DNA from: Arthrinium phaeospermum
Lineage: Eukaryota; Ascomycota; Sordariomycetes; Amphisphaeriales; Apiosporaceae
DNA: 64,000 nucleotides
NCBI GenBank assembly: GCA_006503535.1
Contig: QYRS01000013.1
Span: 1,364,001 to 1,428,000 of the forward strand
Direction: 5' to 3'
Under the pieces are notes generated by a model that saw only the letters and a list, made by a program, of their open reading frames with translations, ran no database searches and was not told the DNA's origin. Numbering within the stretch: the stretch's first letter is position 1; each line of letters starts with the position of its first letter. Of this stretch, positions 1 through 10,492 are shown piece after piece. A program made the translations under genes and the position numbers.

Positions 1-2
1 AA

Positions 3-1217
3 CGGAAGAAACGCCGGGAGGTCAAGAAAGACTCGTGTGATAGGGATATTCATCGCGGTGATCTCGATCTCGCCAACCAGGCCAGGCATATCGCAAACCT
101 GGCTAGAAACCAGCGAGTCAAGTCGCATAACCAAGGCGAGGATTTCCAAAAGGAACCCCCTAAGGTAGGGCAAACATGGAACGATTTTCAATGGCGACGG
201 GAACAAAACCAAAAGCATCAGTGGAACAAGTCCTATCCTGATAAGTCCACGCCTCAGCAGCCACTAAGATCAGTCCGCTCTCCACCCCGTCACGAATATG
301 TATGCCCCAGCCCATCCATGACGCTTGCAGCCAAAAGGCCGCGTCCGATTGAGCCAGGGTCTGCACCAGGCGAGGACTCGCGTCCCATAAAACGACAGCG
401 TCAAACACCACCACCTGACCTGCCGATGGTTGGTCGATCTTTCAATGATGTGACCATAATCAACGAGAACCCATTGGGTTTTCGGGTTCCGGAGACAGGT
501 CCAGGTTCCGATGTGTTAGATACGGAACATATGCAGGGAGGCAACTCCTATGTTTCACACTACGCAGGCCAACCTGTGGATGACATGCCACTATACCCGG
601 GCCAGGGCCAACCTGTGGATGGCATGCCACTATACCCGGGCCAGGGCCAACCTGCGGATGACATGTCACTATTCCTGGGCCAGAGCCAATACCTGCCAGA
701 CTTCGCTTTCCCGCCACATGATCAGCCACAGGTGACAGGAGCAAGTCCAGTGGATGCGGGTTATTGGGCGGACCTCTCTCATGGCCTGCCCCCCAACGAC
801 CCTGTTTCTCAAGACGAGGACGTGCATACCAAAGAAGGGGAACCCTCCCTGGATTCTATGGGTGATGTGTCCAATGTGGTATGGGCCGATGATCACACAC
901 AGGTGAAGTTGAAGGTTGAGGAGGAAGATGTCAACATCTTCAAATTTACCCAATGTGACACTCCACCACCTACGCCCCCGGGATCCCCGTCATCAACGAG
1001 CAAACGTAAACGATGCGATAACGGCGATGAAGAAGAAAGCGATGTCCAAACTGGAATTAAAAGGCGTTGTAGTGAATCCTCGAGGTAAGTAGACATTGCG
1101 GACACAGAAGGTGGGTATAGTTTCATGTTTCGTTACGTAGGTATTGTTTCTCTGTTTTACAGTTTACTCGGAAAGTTGTTTTCTTATTTTTATGCCTCGA
1201 TACCTTACCTAGTTTAA
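3..1217 (+). CDS. Basic, repeat-containing hypothetical protein, 5' partial
   Basis: The frame is open from base 3, so the true start lies before the window. I do not recognise the family. The visible part is hydrophilic and Arg/Lys/Gln/Pro-rich, with basic clusters (KRQRQ, KRKR, KRR) that could act as nuclear signals, and acidic stretches near the end. Three 13-residue repeats of the type GQPVDDMPLYPGQ are encoded at 567-683. The unspliced frame stops at 1086-1088, but that TAA lies inside a consensus donor (GTAAGT from 1085). A good acceptor (TTTTACAG) ends at 1162. Splicing 3..1084 to 1163..1217 replaces the final Arg with Ser and adds a hydrophobic tail ending at TAA 1215-1217. I prefer the spliced model; the unspliced end at 1088 is the alternative. 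The first in-window ATG is at 318, but nothing marks it as a start. Confidence 0.6.
567..683 (+). repeat. Three tandem 39-bp coding repeats
   Basis: Three copies of a 39-bp unit start at about 567, 606 and 645. Each encodes a 13-residue unit of the form GQPVDDMPLYPGQ. Copies 1 and 2 are nearly identical and copy 3 has diverged. The period is a multiple of three, so copy-number change would keep the frame. Confidence 0.85.
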
Positions 1218-3176
1218 GAAAAGTCAATAGAGAGAGTCGATGAAGAAAAAAGATAGCTCTTATTACTAAGAATCTCGTGGCTGTAGCTGTCGTGACAGGA
1301 AGTAGTATTCAAACAGAAGGAGTCGCCAGCTACCCTGGCTGCCAGAAAATAATGAATGTCGACAGTGCTAAGCCTTAAGGGATCTACCCGCCACTAGGTA
1401 AAAATAAAGCGCTCCCCGACCCCCCACCGAGCCACAAAAGCTGTCAGGTACGAGATAGAGACAAAAATAAGGTTTTCCCCCACTAACGGTCGATCAATCA
1501 ATTATTATTAATTTGAAGTCGTCTACCTAAATATGTAGACACCAGACAACTTCGTGTACGTAAAGAAATGCACCATATAATGATATAGTCTCAGAGGCAA
1601 GCCGTACTCTGCAATTCTTCTGCAGTATATCAGCTACTGGTTCGTAGTGGTTCACGCCGAGAAGACACAAGAGCAAAGTATACATGTAAATATAGATTGT
1701 TGATATGTTAAATGTCCATGTAAAAAAACGCCAACCTCTTGCTCAAGCCCAACCCTGTGTCTAGGACACAGTCAAGCATCAACATAACGGCGAAACTGCA
1801 CACATACTTACACGCATGGCTGTGTAGGCAAATCGCTACCTGTACTGCCAATAGAAATGGCATGGAGGCCATGACTTGACATATCATCCTCACTGACATC
1901 AGACCCAAGATAGGCGTGGCTGACACGGACATAGAAAGAAAAGAAGCACACATTTACGGATGCATTCTTTCAAAGCATACCCACTACCGCCAGCTTTCGG
2001 TTAACTACCTAACATAATGCATACGCCATGCCATTCATTTGTCTATTCCCGGCTTCCAGTGGGCTCGACTTAATTTGCACTGGCAAGATGGGCAAGCACG
2101 TTTAAACTTAGGTAAGCGGGTTTGTTGGCGTTGTTGACGGCTAGCAGGAGTGCCTATTGCCTCTAATCCGGCGATGCTCTGCTGGAGGCAGCGTCTGGAC
2201 TCTGGAGAACGGAAACCGAGATAGAGATGGCGGTGGTAGATTTAAAAAAAATATGGTTCAGACACGAAGGCATGATCTTCGGACAAAGACAGAACAGCAT
2301 CGAGTGAGCGAGGTCGATATGCAGCTCAACACGGAAAGGATCCGATAGGGCAGTCCACTGTAGCATTGTACTGTAGCATTTCAGCAGTGCACAGAATGTG
2401 TGCCTGCATGGCCCTGCTACGTCGTACAGCGGGATCTTGTACCGTATCTGTGCTATCTGTATGTACTCCACAGCAGCCGCAGGCCCAGACGTGGGGCGCA
2501 TTCCTGAGCTCAGTCCCAAAAGGCCCAGGAATGCAGCGGCAAGCCCGAGAAGCCTCAGCTACACAAAGAAAACGAACTCGACAGCACAAGCTGACGGCAG
2601 CCTCCTTGCAGAGCTGAGTGGCCAATCCAGCCAGCCAGCCATCGATGATGTCGTAATGCACCAACTTGATGGACCCGACAAGTATATGAGTAGGTATGTA
2701 CATGCATACCTCCAGTCTCTCTAATTTACCTACTGAGCAAAATCGGGGGATACCACCTGCCCTGGTAGCCCTGCATTGGCTTTTCCGTCTAATAAAAGTT
2801 CGCTTGGAGGGGCGCGCAACACCGTTTTGTGTGCTTCAAATGCCACGTCCCAATTCTTTCAAACAAACATACCTGATGACAAGAACTTTACAGCATCCCG
2901 TGCAGTAAAGGGAGAAAGGGACCCAAGTCCCAAGGGAACCTTAGAAAGAGCAAGATCACGTGTAAGCAACTCCGCCTGGCTTGAACCTCCGACCAGCCCA
3001 AGACGGACGGACCTAAAGCGAAAGCGGGCTGGGCTCAGTTTGCTTGCTTGCACCAACGCGCGCGTAAGACCAGCTGCTCATTAGTACATTAGTAGAGCTT
3101 GACACACACTCCCCCCAAAACCCACCCCCAGCCGGGCCCGAAGTTCTTTGAGAAAGCTTGCGCGAACCTCATCAAG
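1218..3176. other. Intergenic stretch, no gene supported
   Basis: The open frames here are short, overlap on both strands and lack recognisable domains. The stretch separates two plus-strand genes, so it should contain the 3' end of the first and the promoter and 5' leader of the phosphodiesterase. No specific element is assigned. Confidence 0.6.
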
Positions 3177-5774
3177 ATGGATGAGGAGGAAAAGGGCTCG
3201 GCCCTGCAAGTTGTCATACTGGTAAGCGACTTTTTCCCTCTTTCGTCCCATTCCATCCCATTCCCCTCCGTTTGCTCCCCCGTTTCCGCCCTCGTGTTTG
3301 TTTCATTGCGCAGCGCGCGCCCGTCGTCGAACCGGCGCCGTCAATGCAGTCGCAACTTTGGTCCAAGGCCTTTCCCAAACGGACGTCATGGCCCAGTCAG
3401 TCAGTCAGTCTGCCAGCCAGTCCACCATTGAGGGCAGGCAATACACGCGTACGCGCCATCAGCTTTTGCTCGCGTCGAACTTCCGACAAGAGGACAATCA
3501 ACCGTCTAGAAAATGCTTCTATATGATGAAGCCGCATGGACCAGTTAGTTGTTTGGGTACGGGTACGGGTACGGGTGCATTGCAATTGCATGCATCCATC
3601 GTATTCATCAAGATCAGAGGAGGTCCTGTCAAAGCATGCTCCCGCCCGGCCACACAAGAAGCTTGTTGCGCAATGGCGCATACATGACTTGTACATCCGT
3701 GGCGCCACTTAGTGGTGTGGGGGACCCTCGATGGAGTCGCCCTCAGATCGGGCCGGCCGAGCCAGATGCGCAAAGGCCTGCATTCCTGTTTCTTGTTGGC
3801 GAAAAGAAATAAAAGGGGGAAAGAAAAAAGATGCTGGTCTTGCGAGAGACGAAGGCCATTGTTGGGGGGCCGGCTTTAAGATCTCGAGGGGATGGGACGT
3901 GTGTGGTAACGAGTGGAATGATAGTCGAGTAACCGTGCCACAGTGGGCGGGCCACCCAAACAAGCGAGCCAGGTCTCTGGGACGTGTCACGTGCACGAGC
4001 CTGTGATGGCCTCATCCCCTTGTCTTTCCATCAGCAAAGGCGGCAAAGGTTGCTCGGGCTTATATATGGCGGGAAGGGCCTGGTGACGTCACAGGCCATG
4101 GCTGCGGCCTCTGGTCAGCAAGTGTCACCTTCCCGAGGCCCAATTATTCTTTGCATATGCGCCGTGTTGCTGGCGCTGTTCCATTGGCCCCCGGGCTATT
4201 CCCGAGACAGCCCAACTCTACTACAAGACTGTACGGCTTACTATACGAGACATGTTTACTGACAACCATCTTCCTGTCTCTAGGGCTCCGGCGGCGGTCC
4301 GCAAGAGAACAACGTCACTGCTCTGCTGGTACGATCAACCCATGCTGGATGGGCCAGAGGGTCGGTAGTAGCACTTGATGCTGGTGTCCACCTATCGGCC
4401 ATAACCCGCATACTCGAAGACACGCAGCCGGAAGGCCTGGGAACACGCATCGAGCTGCCGCATAAGCTCCAGGCTGGACCCTTTGCCGGCTTGGAGGTGA
4501 AATCGAAATCTCCTTCGGCCAACGCCGCCCACATTACAAGGCAGCTCATCGATACCTACCTCCTCACGCACCCCCATCTCGACCACATATGCGGCTTTGT
4601 CATCAACACGGCTGGCCTCCCCGGCTCACGCCCCAAACGGGTAGCCGGTCTCCCCTCGACAATATCCGCCCTGAAGACACATATTTTCAATAATGTAATC
4701 TGGCCCAACCTCTCGGATGAGAACAACGGTGCGGGGCTTATCACCTACATGCGGCTCGTCGAAGGAGGCAGCCCGGCGCTCGGGGAGGGTGAAGGCAAAG
4801 GCTACCTCGAGATCTCAGATGGGCTGGCCGTCAAGGTATTCGGCGTTAGCCACGGCCATTGCATCGAGCGACACAGCCACCGTGGTTCAGCATCGTCATC
4901 CCGACTTAACAGCACCGATGTGAGCATGATGTCTCCACGGGGCGTCCCCGGCAGTAACGCGGCTTCGGGTCCCTCTGCGCTCTTCCGTTCGACCAGCATG
5001 ACTAGGATGTCCGGCAGTCAAGAACGGGAATCTATGTGTGTATACGACTCGAGCGCCTACTTCATCCGCGACGAACACACGGGACGTCAGGTCTTGATCT
5101 TCGGCGACGTGGAGCCAGACAGTATATCTCTGTCCCCTCGGAATTCCGTGATCTGGCAGGAGGCAGCGCCCAAGATCGTCAATGGGCAGCTGGCGGCCAT
5201 TTTCATCGAATGCAGCTATGACGACAGCCAGACGAACGACCGGCTTTTCGGCCATCTGTGCCCCCGCTTCATCATCGAAGAGCTGCGGGCCTTGGTCAGC
5301 GAGGTTGAGCATGCACGTCAGGTTTCCTCCCGACTTGAAACGAATAAGAAACGCAAGAGGGACCTGGAGGAAGCACTGGGACGTTCGCCCAAGGTGGTGG
5401 CCAGGTCTACTGGCGAGGACCAGCCAGTCTCGCCCAAGTCGACGAGACCCTCTCCCAATGGTGCGCCAATGGCACCAGGCCCTGGCTCTTTCCCAGACGA
5501 ACATCCGCAGGTGGACTCTCCGCACATTGCCACACCAACCGCCGAGTTGAGCCTCAAAGACCTCGATCCGGCCATGAAGGCTGCGATGCCGCACGTTCCT
5601 AGCTTGCATCCGTTGAAGGGACTGAAGATCGTCATCATTCATGTCAAGGACAACTTTAGTGACGGAGAGTCGACTGGAGAGATCATCTTGAGCGAGCTTC
5701 TGGAGTACGAGAGGGAGGTTCAACTCGGCTGCGAGTTTGTCATTTCCAAATCAGGTCAGAGTTTCAAATTTTGA
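3177..5774 (+). CDS. Low-affinity cAMP phosphodiesterase, PDE1 (class II) family
   Basis: Class II cyclic nucleotide phosphodiesterases hydrolyse cAMP to AMP on a metallo-beta-lactamase-type fold and lower cAMP/PKA signalling in the cytosol. I join exon 1 (3177..3221, 15 codons) to exon 2 (4284..5774), giving 511 residues. The join restores the first strand and glycine loop, reading LQVVILGSGGGPQENN, with phase 0, a GTAAGC donor and a TCTCTAG acceptor. Metal-binding HPHLDH follows at about residues 106-111, and a second His-rich segment (VSHGHCIERHSH) is near 200. FGDVEPD and FIECSYDD are the later conserved acidic motifs. The last third carries a Ser/Pro-rich insert (about 5340-5540) before the conserved end around LEYEREVQLGCEF. 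The 1,062-bp intron is very long for a fungus. A start further downstream would lose the first core strand, so ATG 3177 is preferred. Confidence 0.9.
3394..3410. repeat. CAGT microsatellite in intron 1 of the phosphodiesterase gene
   Basis: A run of CAGT units lies in the long first intron and is followed by degenerate units (CTGCCAGCCAGTCC). No function is evident. Confidence 0.8.
3555..3576. repeat. GGGTAC microsatellite in intron 1 of the phosphodiesterase gene
   Basis: Three perfect GGGTAC units and a partial fourth lie in the same long intron. Confidence 0.85.
4084..4091. promoter_or_regulatory. Perfect CRE palindrome TGACGTCA
   Basis: The site lies inside the first intron of the cAMP phosphodiesterase gene, about 15 bases downstream of a TATATATG stretch (4061-4068). 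TGACGTCA is the classical ATF/CREB-type bZIP site. One copy per 64 kb is expected by chance, so only its location is suggestive. Confidence 0.4.
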
Positions 5775-6241
5775 AGACTTGTTGCTGGCGTGTTCGGGGG
5801 CTTTTTCTTTTCATTTTAGGATGGGCCAATCTAGTAGGCATCCTTCCGCCCTGTACGACTGGATGATATGGATCAAGGGGAGTTGTCGTTCTTGTGTCTT
5901 GCGCTATATGCACGCCCTGGTACTACTATACCTGGCCTGGGCCATGGAGTTCTGGCTGTTGTGGAATAATCGAGTCGGTTTGTTTGGTCTCGTCGGTGGC
6001 GTTAAGATGTGCATGAATGGTTCAGGTAGATAGCACGGTACACTGGCTCGAAGCCTTGTTTGTCAATTTCAGGAGAACGCATGAGAGGAACAGACTCTAT
6101 ATTTGTGTTCTTCATCTGAACAATACCCGCGCCCATATATGCCTTCCCGCTCCAGTTCGCATGTCATGAAGTGAAGTCTAGTAGTAGTCTACTGAGCCCG
6201 CGAAAAAACCCAGTCTAAAGAGGTATTTTCATGATGTCTCT
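5775..6241. other. Convergent intergenic stretch
   Basis: This region holds the 3' ends of the phosphodiesterase (+) and the flavin-reductase-like gene (-). I see no further gene. Confidence 0.6.
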
Positions 6242-7285
6242 CTACGCAGAGTTGTTGCTGTTGCCCTTCAGCTTCTCATAACCCTCCAGCCCTCCAACGT
6301 CTTTCTCGAAGATGGGGCGCGGGATCTCGAGCCCTTCGGTCAAGCGACCGTAGGTGATGCCGCCCAGCCTGCTCATGGGGCGCAGGACCTCGGGCGCCAC
6401 GAGGTTGCGCTCCTCGTTGATGGCGTCCTCGCGGGCCCAGAAGCGGACGCCCTCGAGGACGACGAGGACGCCCGTCTTCTTGCCGGGGGTGGCGCGGCTC
6501 TCGAACTCGCGGGCGCTCTCGAGCTTGCACTCGACGCTGAAGACGGCCTCGCCGACGCGGGCGGCCTTGACCTCGTGGCAGTCGGCGACGGGGGTGAGGC
6601 CGCTGACGTCCCACTCGCTGGCGCCGTAGGGGGCGTCGACGCTGGCGGCGTTGGCGGCCTCGACGAAGTGCTCCGAGATGATGTTGACGACGCACTCCTT
6701 GCTCTCGACCAGGTTCTTGAGCGTGTCCTTGGGCCGCTCCAGGTTGCCCGCGAAGCCCAGCACGAACAGCGGCGGGTCGTGGTTCACCATGTTGAAGTAG
6801 CTAAAGGGCGCCAGGTTGGTGGCGGACCCGTCCGGCGACCGCGTCGAGACGAAGCCGATGGGCCGCGGCACGATGCTGCTGATCAGCAGCTTGTAGTTGA
6901 AGGGCGCCGGCCGCCCGGGCTCGTACGGGTCGATGGCCACGTGCTTCTTGCCGGCGGCCTCGTCGGCGTGCAGCTTGTTGGCGCCGCCGCCGAACTGCCA
7001 AGACGGGTCGGCCGTCTTGGTGTAGCGGAAGGCGGCCGACGTGTCCCAGTCCGGCCGCGAGTCCTCTACCTTCTTGAAATCCGGGTGGGGATTCCGCTTG
7101 ATCAGCTTCTCCGACTCGGTGGAGATGGAACCCGACATGTTTCTTCTGGCGAGGATGAATTGAGGGGGAGGAGGTGCTGACCGATGAAGGAAGGCTGGTA
7201 AAGGGAGTTTGGCTATGGGAGTAGAAACAGTCTTGGTGTTGTTTAAAGTCACTCGAGTAAACACGCCAGGTCTTAACAAAGGCAT
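6242..7285 (-). CDS. Flavin reductase-like (FMN-binding split barrel) protein
   Basis: The protein has 347 residues and no visible intron. The core (about residues 115-300) has the flavin-reductase-like split-barrel pattern: APFNYKLLISSIVPRPIGFV, then a segment with LAPFSYFNMVNHDPPLF, the lead-in DTLKNLVESKECVVNI, and a closing GGITYGRL. Relatives bind FMN and are mostly uncharacterised oxidoreductases; the substrate cannot be read from sequence. The first 49 residues are Arg-, Ser- and Pro-rich with almost no acidic residues, resembling a mitochondrial presequence. A second ATG at 7138 (MSGSIST) starts a conserved-looking cytosolic form, so either start or dual targeting is possible. The coding region is very GC-rich at third positions compared with the esterase next door, which produces long meaningless antisense frames. 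Confidence 0.9.
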   Translation of the reverse strand: MPLLRPGVFTRVTLNNTKTVSTPIAKLPLPAFLHRSAPPPPQFILARRNMSGSISTESEKLIKRNPHPDFKKVEDSRPDWDTSAAFRYTKTADPSWQFGGGANKLHADEAAGKKHVAIDPYEPGRPAPFNYKLLISSIVPRPIGFVSTRSPDGSATNLAPFSYFNMVNHDPPLFVLGFAGNLERPKDTLKNLVESKECVVNIISEHFVEAANAASVDAPYGASEWDVSGLTPVADCHEVKAARVGEAVFSVECKLESAREFESRATPGKKTGVLVVLEGVRFWAREDAINEERNLVAPEVLRPMSRLGGITYGRLTEGLEIPRPIFEKDVGGLEGYEKLKGNSNNSA

Positions 7286-7977
7286 CCCACGAGACGGAAT
7301 GGATACAACAGTGCGGAGTGAGTGACAGTAGCTGAGTCAGCTTTTATTCATGAACACGCTGCTGGCATGGAAGTTATGGAGGTTCGTTACAAATTCCCGC
7401 TGTAAGTGGTTCCGCACTGGACGCCGTCATCGTTCAGACCCCGCCATCGGTTTCCGCTCGGCAATGGCTGGGCCTAGGTAATTGGCCGCAATTCCGTCCA
7501 TATATTGGCGGCTATAACCGGGGACGGGCGATCTTGGGGACGAGCAAGAAGAACAGGCTTGGTTTCGACCAGGTGTCCAGGGATGAGATCTTTCCCTTGG
7601 TCTTATCCCGCCATACGACCTGTTCTCAATTCTAAAATTGCCTGGTTCGGTTTCGCAGGGTTTTTGCTTTGCTGGCTGGCTGGTGTAATTCCGCCATCTC
7701 TGCCTATTATTGGGTGACTTCAGCAGCCAATGGGATAAGCCGTCGGATCCTAATCCGTCTGGCCACAATTGACGTCAATGTGTGTATGTAGATACATTGC
7801 GTCTGCTGTAAATATTTCAATTGTACCAACTCTGCGCAATTGTCATTACGCCGTAGTCACAGCTATCCAAGTGTTGTACCAATACACACACACTGCTAAG
7901 CATACAAATGGTGGAGGCTTCATGCTGGCTTTCATGATGTGTCTATCGGGACAGGCGGGTCCTCGATATCTCCAAAC
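7286..7977. other. Intergenic stretch upstream of the flavin-reductase-like gene
   Basis: This is the promoter side of the flavin-reductase-like gene (-) and the 3' side of the esterase gene (-). It holds one CRE-like palindrome (7770-7777), listed separately. The open frames here show no coding character. Confidence 0.6.
7770..7777. promoter_or_regulatory. CRE palindrome TGACGTCA
   Basis: The site sits in a larger TTGACGTCAA palindrome about 485 bp upstream of the flavin-reductase-like start codon, a possible bZIP (ATF/CREB, AP-1-like) site. It is the second TGACGTCA in the window. Two copies are close to chance expectation. Confidence 0.3.
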
Positions 7978-9600
7978 TCATAGGCGAGATTTCACTATTG
8001 CAGGCTCCCCATTCAGAAGTTGCCAGACATGGAGTCCTTCCTCCCACCGATTATCGGTCCATACGTCTGTCCTACCATCGCTTCTCAGCCGCCTTGCCTC
8101 CTTGACTCCCTTCGTGCCCCATTCTACGCCATCCCCACGGACAAATGCTGCGAGAGCCTCGTTCCACGGCTTCAAGATTCGCTTGTCCTCCTTCGTCAAG
8201 CCAGGATACCAGAACCAGATTGCCATATCGGTCGCATGCGTCACGCCCCATTCCGGGGGGTAGCCGCAACAATCAGCTCGCCACTCGATCCGGTATCGTA
8301 GAAAGTCTTTTCCAGGCTGTAGACCGTGGTCTACCAAGGCTCGGTGGAATCCGCGTTCCAAGCAGTGGACCTGTAGGTTGGCATATGCATGCCCGAAAAA
8401 GTCTTGCCAGTCCTTCATACCGGAGGGCAGCGTCCTGGACGGTCCGCAGTAGTCTTCCAGCAGCTTCGAAACTGCGACTTCGGGGTAATCTGCACAGAGG
8501 CGGGTGTGCACACCCTCGAATGAGTTATGTGCTGTCCTCCATTGGCGATAGAGGTTGTGCTCGTCCTGGCATTCGCCATTCATCAGCTTCATTCCTCGTT
8601 TCTTCATGCGGCGCGCGAAATCGCCCGAGTTGATATGAGCTATCGTTTCCCGAGAGATAAAGGAGTCGTCCGTGGTTGCGCGGAACTCAGTAATGCTCAT
8701 GTCCTTCTGGGCATCAATGAGCACCCTGGCGGGTGTCTCGCGCAGGCGCTTCAGTTTCTCCTCGCCCGATAAGCTCGAAGGGATGCCGAGGACAGCAAGC
8801 AATTCATCGAACTGTTTTTGCTGCTCAACGATGCCTTTTGCTTGAACCCCGGGGCCATTGCTCCACATAATGACGCGCTTGATGACAGCCTTGCCATCAG
8901 GCACGAAATAGAGCTCATGCGCAAGTTGCTGGAAGGTGCTGTGGGAACCGGCTGAGTAGCCACCGACAGTAATATTGCTGGGATCACCACCAAATGCTCG
9001 AATGTTGGAGTGTGTCCATTCCAGGGCTAAGCGTTGGTCCCAGAAGCCCATGTTACCGGCCGCATGACCATCGCGAGCAGCTTCATTGTGTAGCTCGGCG
9101 CTGGCGATGAAACCGAAGGCGTTGAGACGATATGCCGGCTGCACAATGATACATCGCAAGGCGGAATCATCCAAGAGATGTGCAATGGACTCGGGTGACA
9201 TGTTCGGGTTTCCCCATTGCAAAAAGCCCCCATGGATATAGAAAAAGACGGGCCATCCATTCTTGGGGGCCCTGCCTGCTGGGATGTAGACGTTCAGATG
9301 CAGGCAGTCCTCGTTCCAATTCTCTTCGTTGCGCGAGTTACCCCAGGCCGGCTGTGGACAAACTGCACAGTCGCCTGTGAAATTTCCTGGGTTGGCTTTC
9401 GTGCCATATTTGTAATGGAGTGGAAGAGGTCTAGGACGCCTAAACCTGAAAGAGCCAAGAGGCGGTAGGGCGTACGGGATGCCGCCAAAGTACTGACCGA
9501 CGGGTCCCGACTTTTTAGATAGAACAAGACCGGTGACAGAGCCCAGTTGCTGGGTATCAAGTGTGAGAGGAGCAGTGGTATATTTCGTTTTGGAGTCCAT
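7978..9600 (-). CDS. Type-B carboxylesterase / lipase family protein
   Basis: An alpha/beta hydrolase of 540 residues from ATG 9600. Carboxylesterase-B signatures are present in order: the early FGGIPYALPPLG segment, EDCLHLNVY (97-105), the oxyanion-hole HGG (123-125), and the nucleophile elbow GYSAG with Ser216. A late GVTHATDMAIWFW segment probably carries the catalytic His. This points to hydrolysis of carboxylic esters; the substrate is unknown. No intron is needed. The same frame continues upstream to an ATG at 9810, which would add 70 residues including a Leu-Ser run encoded by a GATAGA microsatellite. I chose 9600 because the family-conserved sequence begins just after it, but the longer form would look like a secreted or signal-anchored enzyme. 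The gene is divergent from the tRNase Z gene. Confidence 0.88.
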   Translation of the reverse strand: MDSKTKYTTAPLTLDTQQLGSVTGLVLSKKSGPVGQYFGGIPYALPPLGSFRFRRPRPLPLHYKYGTKANPGNFTGDCAVCPQPAWGNSRNEENWNEDCLHLNVYIPAGRAPKNGWPVFFYIHGGFLQWGNPNMSPESIAHLLDDSALRCIIVQPAYRLNAFGFIASAELHNEAARDGHAAGNMGFWDQRLALEWTHSNIRAFGGDPSNITVGGYSAGSHSTFQQLAHELYFVPDGKAVIKRVIMWSNGPGVQAKGIVEQQKQFDELLAVLGIPSSLSGEEKLKRLRETPARVLIDAQKDMSITEFRATTDDSFISRETIAHINSGDFARRMKKRGMKLMNGECQDEHNLYRQWRTAHNSFEGVHTRLCADYPEVAVSKLLEDYCGPSRTLPSGMKDWQDFFGHAYANLQVHCLERGFHRALVDHGLQPGKDFLRYRIEWRADCCGYPPEWGVTHATDMAIWFWYPGLTKEDKRILKPWNEALAAFVRGDGVEWGTKGVKEARRLRSDGRTDVWTDNRWEEGLHVWQLLNGEPAIVKSRL

Positions 9601-10492
9601 GTTGCCGTGAAACCCGCGACCTGTACGGAACAGGTATGGGTCGGTCGAACTAAGAAGAGCAGGAATGAGAAAGAGAGGGAGAGAGCGAGATAGAGATAGA
9701 GATAGAGATAGAGATAGGAGTGTCTTAATAAAGCACTTGCTTGATACTGCAACCCCGCCGAGCCGCTGCCGGCAGATAAAAACGGCCGACCGTCTCAAAC
9801 CCCACGGCATGGCCCGTAAAAGAACCCATGTCTAGGGCCATAGCGTGCGATGGCGGTGTTGATAACATCAGCGAAACTTTGGGTATTTATCAGATTTGTC
9901 CGTTCTCCTTTCCTCCCACAGTCATCTACATGGTCACTCTAAAGAGAATTGGCTGGCAGAAGCCGGTGCCAAAAGTACGTCGTAGAAAGTCCAGCTGATA
10001 TGTGACTAGGGGCCCGTACGACATCCTTTCTCATGTATTAAGTAATGTGTAGTAAATGGACTTGTGGTATCACCTTGTTCAATCCGACGTAGTTATACTA
10101 GTCTTATATACCGAGCTGGGAGCTGTCGGGTTGTCTACCGAGGTTCTCACTTGGCCTCCCTTGCAGTAGACGGGCTACCCAGCTGCGAGTATTACCTATC
10201 AATTGTAGGTAAGTAAGTACGTGCATAGTACCTGAAACGGGCGGGCTGGGGTGTCCCCCACGTTACAAGCATCTAGCGCAGCTTCAGATGGAGCTAGCAG
10301 GGCAGGGCCGTTGATAAGATAAGAGATTATAGATTTTAGTGCTGATACTGGTTCGCCGATAGAGTCATCTCATGCAGCATCTCGAAGAAGCTTGATCCGT
10401 GGGGCTGCAGCTTTGCGAGCCTACTACTACTTGGGTTGGCCATTAGTTGCTTCTGTTTCTCACTCCCTTGGAAGAATGCGCAAGGAGCCTTC
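9601..10492. other. Divergent promoter region, esterase / tRNase Z
   Basis: About 0.9 kb separates two divergent start codons, so it should contain both promoters. A GTAGGTAAGTAAGTA stretch lies at about 10204-10220. No specific binding site is assigned. Confidence 0.55.
9688..9717. repeat. GATAGA hexanucleotide microsatellite
   Basis: About five GATAGA units lie just upstream of the preferred esterase start. Read on the minus strand in the esterase frame, each unit encodes Leu-Ser. Purine-rich flanks extend it to about 9670. Confidence 0.85.

Noticed and set aside
4098..4283. Alternative first exon of the phosphodiesterase from ATG 4098
   Set aside because: It would lose the conserved first strand supplied exactly by the exon at 3177-3221, so it is unlikely to give an active enzyme.
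4896..5723. Minus-strand 275-codon open frame
   Set aside because: It is antisense to the phosphodiesterase coding exon, where the plus-strand reading shows clear family motifs.
6575..7180. Plus-strand 201-codon open frame
   Set aside because: It is a GC-rich antisense shadow of the flavin-reductase-like gene, dominated by Arg, Val and Gly.
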